Positions 1-9,471 are shown, counted from the first letter of the stretch. The stretch: DNA of 64,000 bases from Novosphingobium sp. FSW06-99 (GCF_001519065.1 NZ_KQ954259.1:1-64000); one strand, 5' to 3'. Notes: generated by a model from the sequence alone, not told the origin. A program made the numbers and translations.

Positions 1-35
1 AAATGGATCAGTTCGGTTGCAACTTCGCCTGATCC

Positions 36-73
36 GCCCTGGCGTTATGCCACATTGCCGCCAACGCCAGGGC
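36..73. promoter_or_regulatory. Inverted repeat upstream of type I secretion operon
   Basis: An 11-bp perfect inverted repeat (GCCCTGGCGTT at 36-46, AACGCCAGGGC at 63-73) with a 16-nt loop lies 31 bp before the exporter start. No T-run follows. It could end transcription of a gene to the left, act as a partial attenuator between a secreted substrate gene and its exporter genes (as known in RTX operons), or be an operator. Only the repeat itself is seen. Confidence 0.45.
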
Positions 74-104
74 ACCGCCCGGCCTTGAGGGCAAAGACCG
101 GATC

Positions 105-1895
105 GTGGATCGTACCAGCGCGGAATACAACAACCCCGAACACACAGGCGCGCGCCGGCAATTTCTGGCGCTGTTTGCGCGCCGTTATCGCGGCCACCTG
201 GCGCTGGTCGCGCTGGCCAGCGTGCTGATCAATGTGCTGGTGTTTGCAGGCTCTGCCTACATGATGCTGGTCTATGACAGCGTGCTGCCCAGCCGCAGCG
301 TGCCGACGCTGATCGGGTTGTTCGTGATGCTGGCGCTGGTCTATCTGTTCCAGGCGCTGTTCGAGGCGATCCGCGCCCAGGCGCTGCTCGCGCTGGCCAA
401 CGGCGTGCACGATGATCTGTTCGAGGCGGTGCACCAGGCCACCGTGATCCGCCCGCAGCACCAGGGCCCTGATCGCGGCGACGGGCTGCAACTGATCCGC
501 GACCTCGATTCGATCCACGCCTTTCTGGCCGGGGCGGGTCCTGTCGCACTGATCGATCTGCCGTGGGTGGTGCTGTTCATGGCGGTGCTGTTCGCGCTGC
601 ATTGGTGGCTGGGGCTGACCGCGCTTGGTGGCACGCTGGTGATGGCCGCGCTGGCGCTGTGGTCCAACCACCGGGTGCAGACCGGATCGCGCGATCTGGC
701 GATGATCACCGGCAGCCGCGCCGCAGCCGCCACCGCCGAAATCCGCTTTGGCGACGTGGCCCTGGCCATGGGCATGCAGGCGCGGCTGGTCCACCGCACC
801 CAACGCTGGGACACCGATTTCATTGCCGCACAGTCCTATCTCGCGCGCACGCTCGCGCGGCTGGGCGGGGCCAGCCGCACGTTTCGCATGGCGTTGCAAT
901 CGCTGATCCTGACGGTCGGCGCGCTGCTGGTGATCGACGGACAGGCCAGCGGCGGGGTGATCCTGGCCTCTTCGGTGCTGTCGGGCCGCGCGCTGGCGCC
1001 GGTCGATCAGGCGATCGCGCAATGGCGCACAGTGGTTGCCGCGCGCAGCGGCTGGGCACGCGTGGTGATCGGTATCACCACCTGGCGTCGCCCACCGTCG
1101 CGCGCGGTCGCGCTCGATCCGCCGGTGGCACAGATCGCCTTGCGCGATGTGTGGCTGGTCCCACCCGGTTCGTCGCGTTTTGCCGTGCAGGGTGTCACGC
1201 TGACACTGCGCGCCGGGCAAGTGCTGGCGCTGGTCGGGCCCAGCGCGGCGGGAAAATCGAGCCTCGTGCGTGCAATGCTGGGGCTGTGGACGCCCGCGCG
1301 GGGCGAAATCCGGCTTGACGGCGCAACTATCGACCAGTGGGACGCCGATGCGATCGGCCCCCATTTCGGTTATGTGGCGCAAGGCGTCGATCTGATCGAT
1401 GGCACGATCGGCGAAAACATCGCCCGCTTCGATCCCGTCGCACCGTCGTCCGCGATCATTGACGCCGCGCGCGCCGCCGGGATGCACGAGACGATCCTGG
1501 CACTGCCCGATGGCTATGAAACGCGCATTGCCGCAGGCGGCGGCGAACTGTCGGCGGGTCAGCGCCAGCGGATCGGCCTGGCGCGCGCGCTCTATGGCGA
1601 TCCCTTCCTGATCGTGCTGGATGAGGCCAATTCCAATCTCGATGCCGATGGCGATGCCGCACTCGCCAGCGCGATCGGCGCGGTGCAGCGGCGCGGCGGG
1701 ATCGTGGTGATGATCACGCATCGCCCGGCCACGCTGGGCCCTGCCACCCACATGGCGGTGATGCAGCAGGGTCGGCTGGTCGATTTCGGCGAACGCGACG
1801 CGGTGTTGCGGCGGATCAGCGGCGACAGTCCGGCGCGCCCGGCCAGTGTCGATTGGGACGCCGCCGATGACGATCACCACGGAGCCGCCGCATGA
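105..1895 (+). CDS. Type I secretion ABC transporter (permease-ATPase fusion)
   Basis: Inner-membrane exporter half-transporter (596 aa) that powers one-step secretion from cytoplasm to outside, of the PrtD/LapB type. The N-terminal half carries membrane segments (about residues 31-50, 67-85, 147-190 and 262-290). The C-terminal half is an ABC ATPase with Walker A GPSAAGKSS (378-386), signature LSAGQRQRIGLARAL and Walker B ending IVLDEANSNLD. No N-terminal C39 peptidase domain is evident, so the substrate probably keeps a C-terminal secretion signal. It starts at GTG 105; its stop overlaps the adaptor start (ATGA). The substrate gene is not in the window. Confidence 0.9.
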   Translation: MDRTSAEYNNPEHTGARRQFLALFARRYRGHLALVALASVLINVLVFAGSAYMMLVYDSVLPSRSVPTLIGLFVMLALVYLFQALFEAIRAQALLALANGVHDDLFEAVHQATVIRPQHQGPDRGDGLQLIRDLDSIHAFLAGAGPVALIDLPWVVLFMAVLFALHWWLGLTALGGTLVMAALALWSNHRVQTGSRDLAMITGSRAAAATAEIRFGDVALAMGMQARLVHRTQRWDTDFIAAQSYLARTLARLGGASRTFRMALQSLILTVGALLVIDGQASGGVILASSVLSGRALAPVDQAIAQWRTVVAARSGWARVVIGITTWRRPPSRAVALDPPVAQIALRDVWLVPPGSSRFAVQGVTLTLRAGQVLALVGPSAAGKSSLVRAMLGLWTPARGEIRLDGATIDQWDADAIGPHFGYVAQGVDLIDGTIGENIARFDPVAPSSAIIDAARAAGMHETILALPDGYETRIAAGGGELSAGQRQRIGLARALYGDPFLIVLDEANSNLDADGDAALASAIGAVQRRGGIVVMITHRPATLGPATHMAVMQQGRLVDFGERDAVLRRISGDSPARPASVDWDAADDDHHGAAA

Positions 1896-3235
1896 CCGCA
1901 TCGCCCCTGCCCGAAGATCCCGGCGCACTGGTGCCGCGCGTGTGGCACGATACCGCGCGGGTCGCCGCGCCACCTGGGCTGCGGCGGCAGTTGCAGGCGA
2001 TGACCGGGCTGTTGCTGGTGCTGTTCGCGCTGGCGGCGACCGTACCGATCGATGGGGCGGTGATCGGCCCTGGACAGATCACGGTCCAATCCCGGATCAA
2101 GCGCGTGGCCCATCCGACCGGCGGGGTGATCGGCGAAATCCTGGTGCACAATGGCGACCGCGTGGTCGCGGGCCAGGTGCTGTTGCGGCTCGATGATCGC
2201 GTTTCGGGTGCCGATGCGCGGTTGGCGGACCAGACCGTCGACCAGTTGCTGGCGCAAAAGGCGCGGGCAGAGGCCGAACGGCTTGGCCTGCCCATGCTGA
2301 CGTTCCCCGCCGAGCTGACCGGTGCGCAGACCCCGGCCGCAGACAAGGCAATGGAGGACGAACGGCGGCTGTTTGCCCTTCACCAGAGCGAGACACGCGG
2401 CATGGCCGCGCAACTGGCCGCGCGCGAACAGCAGGACAATGCGCAGATTGCCGGGATCGCGGCGCAAATCGCCGCGATCGACGAACAGCGCCGCCTGATC
2501 GAGCGCGAAAGACAGGGCGTGCGCGACCTGTGGGACCAGCAACTCGTCACGATCAGCCGAATGAACCAGCTCGATCGCACGGTTGCCGATCTGGGTGGCA
2601 CGCGCGGTTCGCTCGAAGCGCAGATCGCGCAGGCCCGCGCGCGGATCATCGAGGCCCGCGCACAGGCCAGCCAACTGGTGCAGACCCGCCGGATCGCGGC
2701 CGGCAACGAACTCAACCAGATCAACGCCCAACTGGGCCAGCAACAGATCCGCCGGGTCACCGCCACCGACAGCCGCGATCGCAGCGAGGTGCGCGCGCCT
2801 TATGCCGGCACAGTCGAAAAGAGCGCCTTTACCGCCATCGGCGACGTGATCCGTCCCGCCGAACCGATCCTGGAAATTGTGCCCGATCACGATGCCATGG
2901 TGGTCGAGGCAATGATCAGCCCGGCGCAGATCAGCCAGGTGCGCGCCGGGGCCGAGGCGCGCATCCGCCTGTCGGCGATGAACCGCGCGGCCACCCCGGA
3001 ATTGCCCGGCCGGGTGACCTATGTCGCCACCGACCGCACTGAAAACACCGACACCAGACAGATGTATTACCTGGCCACGGTGGCGCTCGATCCGGCGGCA
3101 CTGGCCCATGCCGATTTCGCGCTCAAAAGCGGCATGCCTGCCGAAGTGCACATTGCGACGGGCCGCCGGACCTTGTTGTCATACCTGACCAAGCCCCTGC
3201 GCGACCAGTTTTCGCGCGCATTTCGCGACAATTGA
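1892..3235 (+). CDS. HlyD-family membrane fusion protein of type I secretion
   Basis: Periplasmic adaptor (447 aa) linking the ABC exporter to the TolC channel. One N-terminal transmembrane helix (about 36-52) is followed by a first lipoyl-like half ('GGVIGEILVHNGDRV'), a long helical hairpin rich in Gln/Glu/Arg/Ala (about 110-270), the second lipoyl half ('VRAPYAGTVEK') and the beta-barrel region. Length and order match the HlyD/PrtE family. It overlaps the upstream ATPase by 4 bp and its TGA overlaps a TTG codon of the next reading frame, so the three genes are probably translationally coupled. Confidence 0.92.
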   Translation: MTASPLPEDPGALVPRVWHDTARVAAPPGLRRQLQAMTGLLLVLFALAATVPIDGAVIGPGQITVQSRIKRVAHPTGGVIGEILVHNGDRVVAGQVLLRLDDRVSGADARLADQTVDQLLAQKARAEAERLGLPMLTFPAELTGAQTPAADKAMEDERRLFALHQSETRGMAAQLAAREQQDNAQIAGIAAQIAAIDEQRRLIERERQGVRDLWDQQLVTISRMNQLDRTVADLGGTRGSLEAQIAQARARIIEARAQASQLVQTRRIAAGNELNQINAQLGQQQIRRVTATDSRDRSEVRAPYAGTVEKSAFTAIGDVIRPAEPILEIVPDHDAMVVEAMISPAQISQVRAGAEARIRLSAMNRAATPELPGRVTYVATDRTENTDTRQMYYLATVALDPAALAHADFALKSGMPAEVHIATGRRTLLSYLTKPLRDQFSRAFRDN

Positions 3236-3240
3236 GGCGG

Positions 3241-4914
3241 ATGGCGATGCGCCTGCTGATCCTGCCTGCCGCGCTGCCCGCCGCATTGATCGCCGCACTG
3301 GTCCTTGGCACCACGCCTTGCGCCGGGCAGGCCACGCGCCCGCTCTATGGCCCGGTCGATGATCAGGGCGGGCAAAACGAGGATCAGGATGACGACCAGC
3401 CCCCCGCCCTGCGCGCACGGCAGGCGGTGGCGTTGCCGCCCGAAACCCCGGCGGCGGTGCGCCAGGCCGCAACCGCCGATGCGCCGGTCGGCGACTGGAC
3501 GATGGTGCTGGCGCTCGCCTACTGGACCAGCCCGGCGATCCTGGCGCAGCGTGCACTCGTCAAAAGCTATGACTATCGCATTCCCGAGGCGCGCGCCGCC
3601 TATGGCCTGCAACTCGATTACCAATTGACCCAGGGGTGGCAGCGCGACCTCGACAATCCCAACGCACTGCAAGTGCAACTGGGCCAGACCACGCCGAGCA
3701 CCGGCCGCGGCTGGAGCAATTCGGCGATGGCCGTGCTGACCATGCCGCTGTTCACCTTTGGCCGCAGTTTTGCCGCCGAACGCAGCGCGGCGGCGCAACG
3801 CACCTATCAGCACCAGGTCTTGCGCTCGACCGAACAACAGGCGCTGTTCGACGCAATATCGGCCTATGCCGGGCTGATCCGCGACCGCACCGGGGTGACC
3901 ATCGCCACCGACAACGTGCGTGCGCTCGATCAGGAATTGCAGGCCAACCGCACGCGCCTGGCAGCGCACGAAATCACCGCCACCGATCTCGAACTGATCC
4001 GCAGCCGCGACGAGGAAGCCCATGCCCAGCTCTATGCCGCCACCGCCACCGCCGCGAGTAGCGAAGCAACCTGGGTGCAAAAGATCGGCGCGCGCGCCGA
4101 CCTGACGCTGGCCCCGCCGCCGCCGATGCCACTGCCGGTGCGCACGCTTGAAGACGCCTATGCCTATGCCGAATCGCACAGCCCGATCATTCTGGCTGCG
4201 CACGAACGCGAACGGGTGTCGCGCGCGGGGATTGCGTCAGCCCGCGCCAACCTGTTGCCGCGCGTCGATCTGCACGCCCAGGCGCTCTACGCCAGCCAGA
4301 GCCCCTATGACGCCTCGCCTCGCTATAACGAGGAAATCGTCAGCGTGGTGGTCAGCGGCCCGATTTTCGAAAGCGGCCTGCGCCGCACCCAGATCGCCGA
4401 CGCGGCGGCCGCCAACGATTCGGACTGGCGCCTGATCGACGGGGCCACGCGCGACACCCGCGCGGCGATTGCCGCCGCGTGGAACGACTGGCTGGCGCAG
4501 CAGGCCTCTGCCGTGCGTTATGACAATGCCGCCAACGCCGCACAGCGCGCCTATGACGGCGCGCTGATCCAGGAACGTGCGGGCCAGATCACCACGTTCG
4601 ACGTGCTGCAACTCGCACTGGAAGTGTTGACCGTGCGCAGCAACGCCAATCTGGCCAAGGCCACCGCGACCATCGATCTGGCGCGCATTCTCGGCCTGAT
4701 CGGCGCGCTCGAACCCGGTGCGATGTTGCCTGGCGAAAACCTTTACGACGATGCGCGCCATCTCGGCAAAGTGCGCCATCAGGACGATCTGCCGCTGATC
4801 ACCCCGTTGCTGCGCGCGCTCGATGGCGTATCGGCGCCGCACAACCGACCGCGCGACACCCGCGACCCGGCCGAGGCGGTCGTCACGCCAGCCGCCGTGC
4901 TGAGCGATCGCTGA
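3241..4914 (+). CDS. TolC-family outer membrane channel of type I secretion
   Basis: Outer membrane efflux protein (557 aa from ATG 3241). A signal peptide (MRLLILPAALPAALIAALVL..., ending near CAGQA) is followed by an acidic linker and two repeats of the OEP type: helical stretches rich in Ala, Gln and Arg around 'AYGLQLDYQLTQG' and 'ARANLLPRVDLHAQALYASQ'. The frame is open from TTG 3232, which overlaps the adaptor stop (TTGA). GAGG at 3235-3238 best serves ATG 3247, so 3232, 3241 and 3247 are all possible starts. It completes the exporter set and ends 3 bp from the convergent kdpE. Confidence 0.88.
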   Translation: MAMRLLILPAALPAALIAALVLGTTPCAGQATRPLYGPVDDQGGQNEDQDDDQPPALRARQAVALPPETPAAVRQAATADAPVGDWTMVLALAYWTSPAILAQRALVKSYDYRIPEARAAYGLQLDYQLTQGWQRDLDNPNALQVQLGQTTPSTGRGWSNSAMAVLTMPLFTFGRSFAAERSAAAQRTYQHQVLRSTEQQALFDAISAYAGLIRDRTGVTIATDNVRALDQELQANRTRLAAHEITATDLELIRSRDEEAHAQLYAATATAASSEATWVQKIGARADLTLAPPPPMPLPVRTLEDAYAYAESHSPIILAAHERERVSRAGIASARANLLPRVDLHAQALYASQSPYDASPRYNEEIVSVVVSGPIFESGLRRTQIADAAAANDSDWRLIDGATRDTRAAIAAAWNDWLAQQASAVRYDNAANAAQRAYDGALIQERAGQITTFDVLQLALEVLTVRSNANLAKATATIDLARILGLIGALEPGAMLPGENLYDDARHLGKVRHQDDLPLITPLLRALDGVSAPHNRPRDTRDPAEAVVTPAAVLSDR

Positions 4915-4917
4915 CGG

Positions 4918-5616
4918 TTAACTCCCCATCCCCACCGCCAGCCGATAGCCCACGCCCGGCTCGTTGCGGATGCGCGAGGGGGCGGCGCCGTCGGTTTCCA
5001 GTTTGCGCCGGATGCCGCGCGCGGCGACACGCAAGTATTCGACATCGGTTTCGTGACCGGGCCCCCAGATCGTGCGCAGCAGATGCGTGTGGGTCACCAC
5101 TTTGCCCGCGTTGGCGGCCAGTTCCGCCAGCAGCGCGAATTCCTTGGGCGCCAGATGCACTTCGGCCCCGGCCCGGCGCACCACCCGCGCGTCAAGATCG
5201 ATCTCGATATCGTCAAAGCGCAAGCCGGCGGCCAGCACGTCGGGCCCGGCGCGGTGGCGCAAGGCGGTGCGCACACGCGCCAGCACTTCGTCGGTGTCGA
5301 ACGGTTTGGTCACATAGTCGTCGGCGCCCTGGTCGAGCGCGGCCACTTTCTGCGCGGTGGCATCGCGCGCCGAAACCACCAGCACGGTCGCCCCCGCCTT
5401 GCGCAACGGCGCGATCAGGTCGAGCCCGTCGCGATCGGGCAGACCAAGATCGAGCAGCACCACGTGCGGCGCCTGGGCCTGGGCAGCGGCCAGCGCCTGG
5501 GCCGCGTTGTCCGCCTCGATCACGTCATACCCAGCCGGTTCGAGCGCGCCGCGCAACAAGGCGCGGATCGCCGGTTCGTCATCGATCACCAATACCCGTA
5601 CCGCGTCGCGCATCAT
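4918..5616 (-). CDS. kdpE: KdpE-type OmpR-family response regulator
   Basis: Two-component response regulator (232 aa). The receiver domain (1-120) has the acidic pair in 'VLVIDDEPAIR', the phospho-acceptor Asp in 'VVLLDLGLPDRDG' and the conserved Lys in 'DYVTKPF'. The C-terminal winged helix (about 130-228) shows 'LAPKEFALLAELAANAGKVV' and 'YLRVAARGIRRKLE', typical of KdpE/OmpR DNA-binding domains. Its ATG overlaps the stop of the kinase gene. In known systems KdpE activates kdpFABC under potassium limitation or osmotic stress, but no kdpFABC lies here, so its targets are elsewhere or different. Confidence 0.88.
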   Translation of the reverse strand: MMRDAVRVLVIDDEPAIRALLRGALEPAGYDVIEADNAAQALAAAQAQAPHVVLLDLGLPDRDGLDLIAPLRKAGATVLVVSARDATAQKVAALDQGADDYVTKPFDTDEVLARVRTALRHRAGPDVLAAGLRFDDIEIDLDARVVRRAGAEVHLAPKEFALLAELAANAGKVVTHTHLLRTIWGPGHETDVEYLRVAARGIRRKLETDGAAPSRIRNEPGVGYRLAVGMGS

Positions 5617-7220
5617 CCCGCCCCATCGACCTGCCGCAGGTTTTCCGACGGGATCAGCAGCGTGAACGCCGCGCCCTTGCCCTCTGCCCGGTTGGCTGCG
5701 GCCACTTCCATCCCCATCGCCTGCGCAAAACCCTTGACGATGGCCAGCCCCAGCCCGGTGCCGCCGCGCCGATCGGATCCTTCAAGGCGGGTGAACATGC
5801 CGAATACCCGCTGTTCCTCGCCCGCGACAATCCCCGGCCCTTCGTCGAGCACCGCCAGCGCCAGCCCTTCGCCCGCCGGCCGCGCACGCAGCGTGACCGG
5901 GCCATCTGCGCGTCCGTGCTTCGCCGCATTGTCGACCAGATTGATCAGGCAATGGTGCAACAGCACCGGATCGGCCATCACCAGCGGCAGATCGCGCGCC
6001 ACCTCGACAATCACCGGATGCGCGCCCAGCACGCGGCGCAGATCGTCGAGCGCGGCAGTTACCGCTTCGTTGAGATCGACCGGTTCAAGCGCCCGTTCGA
6101 GCCCGCCGGTTTCGATCCGCACCATATCGATCAGGTTGGCGACAAAGCGATCCAGCCGCTCCGCCTCGCCACGCGCGCTGTCGAGCTGCGCCTGTTGGCG
6201 CGCGGTTTCGGGCCGGATCGCGCGCAACATGCCCAGCACGGTGGTCAGCGGCGTGCGCAGATCGTGCCCGATCGACGACAGCAGCGCGGCGCGCAACCGG
6301 TCGCGTTCCTGCACTTTGCCCAGCGCCAGCATGTCTTCTTCGGCGGCGATCCGCGCCAGCGCCAGCCCGGCCTGGTCGAGCAGGCTGGCCAGCAGCGGCT
6401 CCTGCGCGCCCGTCAACGCCATGCGCGCATCCTCGCGCCCGACGCCAAACACCGCATGCGCGACATTGCCGCCCAGCACCGGGATGAACTGCCATTCGGA
6501 CACCGCCATGGCATCGCTGCCCGGCCCGGTCGGCCGCGCGGTGTCATAGGCCCAGCGCGCCGCCACGCCATCGATCAGGTCGAGCCGGTCGAACGCGGGC
6601 ACCGCCGCCTTGACCACCAGCCGCCGCCCGCTTTCGCCCGGCATATCGGGCGCAAGCACCACCGTGCGCACATCGAGCAGCCGCGCGATCTCACGCGCCA
6701 GCAGCGCCCACAAGTCTTCGCGCCGGTTGATCCCCATCAGCAACCGGGCAAACCCGGCAATCGCGCCGTTGCGATCGGCGTTGGCCTGCGCCAGCCGCGC
6801 CTGGCGCCGCACTTGCCCGCCCAATTGGCTGCACACCACCGCCGTGCCGATCAGGATGACCATCGACAGCACATGCGACGGATCGGCCACCAGCAGGCTG
6901 TACAACGGCGGCACAAAGAAAAAGTCATAGGCCAGCGCCGCCACCAGCCCGGTCGCCAGCCCGGTGCCCAACCCGTGGCGCGTGCCGGCATAGATCACCG
7001 GGATCAGATAGAGCATGCTGATATCGGCGTCGTTGCCATGCGCCGCCAGCGTTTCACCGCCAGCCGTGACCACCGCGATCAGCACCAGCGACACCAGCCA
7101 CCCGGTTGCGCTGCTGCCCTCGCGCGCGGGACCAAACGCGCTGACCAGCGCACCCGCCAGCGGCGCGCGGCGCCTGCCCGGTGGCACAAGCGATGGGGCA
7201 GGATCGGGAAGTGCGCTCAC
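5613..7220 (-). CDS. kdpD: Short KdpD-like sensor histidine kinase (DUF4118-GAF-HisKA-HATPase)
   Basis: Membrane sensor kinase (535 aa from GTG 7220) pairing with KdpE. Four closely spaced hydrophobic helices of the DUF4118 type (about 40-125) are followed by a GAF-like region, the phospho-acceptor box 'SSIGHDLRTPLTTVLG' (His about 319), N box 'LINLVDNAAKHG', and ATP-binding 'DEGPGI' and 'GGTGLGLAIVKG'. Classical KdpD is about 900 aa; the N-terminal KdpD and universal-stress-like domains are absent, and the upstream gene ends at 7273, leaving no room for them. This may change the input sensed. The start has no strong ribosome binding site. Confidence 0.82.
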   Translation of the reverse strand: MSALPDPAPSLVPPGRRRAPLAGALVSAFGPAREGSSATGWLVSLVLIAVVTAGGETLAAHGNDADISMLYLIPVIYAGTRHGLGTGLATGLVAALAYDFFFVPPLYSLLVADPSHVLSMVILIGTAVVCSQLGGQVRRQARLAQANADRNGAIAGFARLLMGINRREDLWALLAREIARLLDVRTVVLAPDMPGESGRRLVVKAAVPAFDRLDLIDGVAARWAYDTARPTGPGSDAMAVSEWQFIPVLGGNVAHAVFGVGREDARMALTGAQEPLLASLLDQAGLALARIAAEEDMLALGKVQERDRLRAALLSSIGHDLRTPLTTVLGMLRAIRPETARQQAQLDSARGEAERLDRFVANLIDMVRIETGGLERALEPVDLNEAVTAALDDLRRVLGAHPVIVEVARDLPLVMADPVLLHHCLINLVDNAAKHGRADGPVTLRARPAGEGLALAVLDEGPGIVAGEEQRVFGMFTRLEGSDRRGGTGLGLAIVKGFAQAMGMEVAAANRAEGKGAAFTLLIPSENLRQVDGAG

Positions 7221-7272
7221 GCCGCGCAGTCTGCGCCGCACCGGCAGCGGTGTCGAGCGCGCAATCGGCCCT

Positions 7273-9471
7273 TCATGGTGCGCGCATCGACCGGGCGCTT
7301 TGGCCGATGGTGGCGAACCGCACATGGTTGACGATTTCGGGCGCATCGTGCAGCCGCACGAACAACGTACCATCGGCGCCCGGCCGCATCACCGGCAGCG
7401 TCGATCCGGGAAAGCCGTCGGGCACGCTGGCGGCGCTGTCGAACTCTCGCGTCGCCGAAAGCGAGGCCAGCAGATAAAGCGCTTCGCCGCGCAAGGTGCA
7501 GGGATTGGCCGGATTGGCCGGGCAATCCAGCGTTTTTAGCCGGGGCAACCGCACCAGCGTGCCGATGCCCAGCCAATCGCCCGCAACTTCGCCGCGCAAC
7601 AGCCGCGCCCGCAACGGCCCATAGGCGGAACCGCCGAGCGCCTGGCCGGGCAGGAAATTGACGACCAGCACCGTCGGATCGACCAGCGTCAGGCCATTGC
7701 CCGATGTCAGCCGGACACTGGTATCGCTGCTGCTGGTGCCCACTTCGACCACTTCGTGGCCGGTGAAATGCTGGCCCGGCTCTGCCTTCAACGTAAAGCT
7801 GAGCCACAGGTTCGCCGGGATCTCGTCGGCACCGTCGAGCTTCAGGTTTGGCGCCGTCGCATCCGGGCCGTTGGCAGGTGGCTCGGAAAAGCGGGCGACA
7901 ATCCTTGCGGCAGGCGGTTGCGGACGCGTTGCGGCAGGAACCACGATCTTTGCCGCGTCGATCGTTTCGGGCCCGTCGATGGCCAGTGTCACCGGTTCGC
8001 GCCGGTCGGCTTCCGGTGGCAGGGTCACCGCAATCTCGTCCGGGCCCAGCACTTTCCAACTGGCCGGATGCGCCAGGCCATGCGGTGTGGCCGCGGTGAT
8101 CGTCGCCACACAGGCCGCCGCCGCGCCATGGAGCACCAGCGTGCCGTCTTCCTTGCCGGGTTCCTTGCGCTGCCAGTGCCAGTCGCCCGGCACTGCCAGC
8201 GGAACATCCGGCCCGTTGAACGCATCGAACCCCCACATGCCATGCAGCGTTGCGCCCAGGGGTTCGGCCAGATCGCGCGGCCAGGCCGTGCCGGGCGCGA
8301 TCACCAGCCCGCCGCGCACCGGATCGGCCACCAGCGGCAGATCGAGCATCGCCTCGCCCGCGCGATGGACCCGCAGGCTGAGGTCGTGGGCATAGGCGGT
8401 CGCGTAATAGAGCGGGCTGATCGTCAGCGGGACCAGCGGTTCCTTGGCGCCCAGACACGGTGCCATCCCGCCGGGTTGGCGATGCGGCACGAGCGGCAGC
8501 GGCGGCTTGATCCCCGGCAGCGCCGCCATCAGCACTGATTTGGGATCAGCAAACGAGGGCGGCGTGTTGAGCACCAGCCCGAGCGTGTTGTCGTGCGCCA
8601 GCCCGAGCGCGGGAATATACTGGAACCTGGGGCTGTGCATCGCGCCAAAGATGCCGATGATGTCCTTGATCGCGCCGATATAGGGGCTGTAATAGCCCGC
8701 GCCGCCCGCTGCGGTGTTGCTCAGGTTCATCACCAGATCGGTGGCCGCGCCGGTCACCGCGCCATTGGCGCTGCCATCACTGCCCAGCACCACCGCCTGT
8801 TTGCTGTCGAGCAGGCAGGCGGCCTGGAATTCGGCCTGGCGTTGCAGGCAATCCTCGTTGATCTTGATACGCAGGGCACTGGCAATCGTCGGCGCCTCGT
8901 GCGCCAGCGTGTCGGGCGTGGCGCCCGACACTTTGCGGATCGCGGCGAGGTAGGCTTCGAACCGGCTGCGATCGAGCGAGGCCTGTTCCAGATCCTGCGC
9001 GGCGCGGATAAACGCGCCGGGACGCGCCTCTACCGCATGGCGCAACGTGGCAAAATCGCCGCCGGTTGCAGGCGCCAGAAACAGCGCCAGATGCCGGGCC
9101 TCATCGGGCACCACCAGATCGAGCGGCCCGCCGCCCCGACCCTTGGACCGCCAGGTTTCCGAGCGATAGAACCACGCATCGGGCGGCGGATTGGTGGGAT
9201 CGCGCAGAAACGCGGCAACCAGCAGATAATGCGCGGTCTGGTTCGGCGGCAACATGACCTTCACCGCGATGCGGTCGCCCGGCGCCAGTTGCGGCACCGT
9301 CGCGATCGGCAGCGTGACCCCGTGGCGGGTGACCGATACCTGCAGATCGGGCCCGGCCAGATCGAACGGCGCCGGATCGGCCAGTGCCGGGGCGCCCGGC
9401 ACGATCACCGCACCGCACAGCACCGTCAGCATGGCAGAAATCATGGCAAGCGCGCGGCCGGAACGGAACAT
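7273..9471 (-). CDS. Secreted protein of unknown function (732 aa)
   Basis: I do not recognise the family. From ATG 9471 the protein begins with a clear signal peptide (MFRSGRALAMISAMLTVLCG... to about ALA-DP), so it is probably periplasmic or surface exposed. The rest is soluble, rich in Pro, Ala and Gly, with a helical segment around 'LEQASLDRSRFEAYLAAIRK' and, near the C-terminus, beta-rich stretches such as 'DEIPANLWLSFTLKAE' and 'GSAYGPLRARLLRG'. Several Cys (INEDCLQRQ, AACLLDS, TLDCPANPANPC) suggest disulfides. It sits between a LysR gene and kdpD on the same strand, with 52 bp to kdpD. The frame is open upstream to 9555, but the signal peptide favours 9471. Confidence 0.7.
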   Translation of the reverse strand: MFRSGRALAMISAMLTVLCGAVIVPGAPALADPAPFDLAGPDLQVSVTRHGVTLPIATVPQLAPGDRIAVKVMLPPNQTAHYLLVAAFLRDPTNPPPDAWFYRSETWRSKGRGGGPLDLVVPDEARHLALFLAPATGGDFATLRHAVEARPGAFIRAAQDLEQASLDRSRFEAYLAAIRKVSGATPDTLAHEAPTIASALRIKINEDCLQRQAEFQAACLLDSKQAVVLGSDGSANGAVTGAATDLVMNLSNTAAGGAGYYSPYIGAIKDIIGIFGAMHSPRFQYIPALGLAHDNTLGLVLNTPPSFADPKSVLMAALPGIKPPLPLVPHRQPGGMAPCLGAKEPLVPLTISPLYYATAYAHDLSLRVHRAGEAMLDLPLVADPVRGGLVIAPGTAWPRDLAEPLGATLHGMWGFDAFNGPDVPLAVPGDWHWQRKEPGKEDGTLVLHGAAAACVATITAATPHGLAHPASWKVLGPDEIAVTLPPEADRREPVTLAIDGPETIDAAKIVVPAATRPQPPAARIVARFSEPPANGPDATAPNLKLDGADEIPANLWLSFTLKAEPGQHFTGHEVVEVGTSSSDTSVRLTSGNGLTLVDPTVLVVNFLPGQALGGSAYGPLRARLLRGEVAGDWLGIGTLVRLPRLKTLDCPANPANPCTLRGEALYLLASLSATREFDSAASVPDGFPGSTLPVMRPGADGTLFVRLHDAPEIVNHVRFATIGQSARSMRAP

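Noticed and set aside
45..1973. 642-aa minus-strand frame opposite the type I exporter gene
   Set aside because: It is rich in His, Arg, Gln and Asp with no domain, exactly antisense to a clear ABC transporter; a GC3-driven mirror frame.
5916..7331. 471-aa plus-strand frame opposite kdpD
   Set aside because: Low-complexity RQHRH composition, antisense to a recognised kinase; no ribosome binding site.
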